A stretch of 64,000 nt of DNA, from the NCBI RefSeq assembly GCF_001718695.1, contig NZ_CP013422.1, positions 806,001-870,000 of the forward strand, in the 5' to 3' direction. The position numbers and the translations under genes were made by a program. Source of the stretch: Burkholderia ubonensis (GTDB lineage Bacteria; Pseudomonadota; Gammaproteobacteria; Burkholderiales; Burkholderiaceae). Of this stretch, positions 63,487-64,000 are shown piece after piece. The notes under the pieces are model-generated. The model did not search any database and had not been told where the DNA came from. It saw only the letters and a program-made list of their open reading frames with translations. How positions within the stretch are numbered: position 1 is the stretch's first letter; each line of letters starts with the position of its first letter.

Positions 63487-64000
63487 GGTCGGGTCCGGTG
63501 GGTTAGGGCAAGGAACAGGAGGAGACACGCTCGACACGTCGAAGCGTGTCACGCGAATCGAGTATCACGTCGCGACGGCCGATGACCACGCGCGCTTCGA
63601 GTACATCGTCGCCGAACGTCGGGGGATTTTCGCAGGGCAGAGGCGCTGTTTGCGCAGTACGTTCGAGCCGCTTGGGTTTCTCGCTGGGTTGCGACACCCA
63701 GGCATCGACTACGGCCTCGAAGAACAAAAAAAGCGCCTGCCGGATATGGGACAGGCGCGCTTAAAGGCACTCGGTCAGAAAAGCCGCGCGAATGAGCCGC
63801 CGCTTGAATCACGCATCGCTCGGGCAATTGCTGCTCGGCCCGATTCAATCGCGGCACTTCGCTTGCGATAAGAAAGCATACGCCGCACAACACGCAAACG
63901 ATATCGCGTGTCTGAGGAAATCGATGTGCTCGTGCAGCATGCGTTTCAAGCGCATGTTTGATACATGTTCAGAATTCGCCGAACGGGCGCGCATCCGCCC
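63487..64000. other. Right-edge region, no gene recognised
   Basis: Promoter region of the beta-lactamase on the left, then a minus-strand terminator at 63726-63758, then about 240 bases of moderately AT-rich sequence to the window edge. Open frames here are short and not protein-like. The terminator implies a minus-strand transcript coming from the right: a gene starting beyond the edge or a small RNA. Confidence 0.4.
63726..63758 (-). terminator. Strong minus-strand intrinsic terminator
   Basis: Stem GCGCCTG (63733-63739) / CAGGCGC (63752-63758) with a 12-base loop; the seven A residues at 63726-63732 give a U-run for minus-strand RNA. It ends a transcript entering from the right of the window. 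Confidence 0.75.

Overview
The window is high-GC DNA with densely packed genes, codon use rich in G/C at third positions, and family content typical of Burkholderia (probably the B. cepacia complex): hydroxyproline catabolism, two sulfur-linked YeeE/YedE halves with an ArsR/BigR-type regulator, an RpoD-like second sigma factor, hopanoid-type glycosyltransferase, DUF2917, and an ESPR-type autotransporter. The genus is inferred from content and style, not from a marker gene. No tRNA, rRNA, CRISPR array or replication origin was recognised.

Layout. 0-0.4 kb: a thiol-type ArsR repressor with its own operator and the first codons of a following gene. 0.5-7.7 kb: a tightly overlapping seven-gene minus-strand operon that makes 2-aminoethylphosphonate (PEP mutase, phosphonopyruvate decarboxylase, AEP aminotransferase) and appears to attach it to a lipid (nucleotidyltransferases, CDP-alcohol phosphatidyltransferase). 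It also carries a flippase-like membrane protein and a 2-oxoglutarate/Fe(II) oxygenase. This is the most interesting system in the window: a candidate phosphonolipid pathway with head-group hydroxylation. 8.4-16.8 kb: succinate CoA-transferase, MerR regulator, HhH protein, RpoD-like sigma factor, two small envelope proteins and ilvD. 17.0-24.1 kb: hydroxyproline degradation (2-epimerase, three-part D-hydroxyproline dehydrogenase, semialdehyde dehydrogenase) with a frameshifted Ldh-family reductase and a permease remnant. 24.2-25.4 kb: persulfide-type repressor with two YeeE/YedE halves.

25.6-33.6 kb holds DUF2917, a MocR regulator, a frameshifted di-haem peroxidase with a lipoprotein phosphoesterase, a methyltransferase whose 3' end is tandemly duplicated, and small unknowns. 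33.6-39.2 kb: a 1642-residue autotransporter with six 92-residue repeats, followed by a pure hexanucleotide microsatellite of about 41 copies. 39.3-48.7 kb: an eight-gene peptide-scavenging operon (RpiR regulator, isoaspartyl peptidase, four-gene Gsi/Dpp-type ABC importer, P1 peptidase, DppA-like D-aminopeptidase). 48.7-58.7 kb is a patchy, visibly less GC-rich accessory stretch with AraC, small unknown proteins, an IS3-family remnant, a flippase-like protein plus HpnI-like glycosyltransferase, a MarR module with a perfect palindromic operator, and a divergent MFS/LysR pair. 58.8-63.5 kb: a VOC/FAD-oxidase pair and an acyltransferase overlapping an atypical class A beta-lactamase.

Two genes (Ldh-family, cytochrome c peroxidase) are broken by single-base shifts in GC runs; sequencing error and genuine pseudogenisation cannot be separated from this sequence alone.
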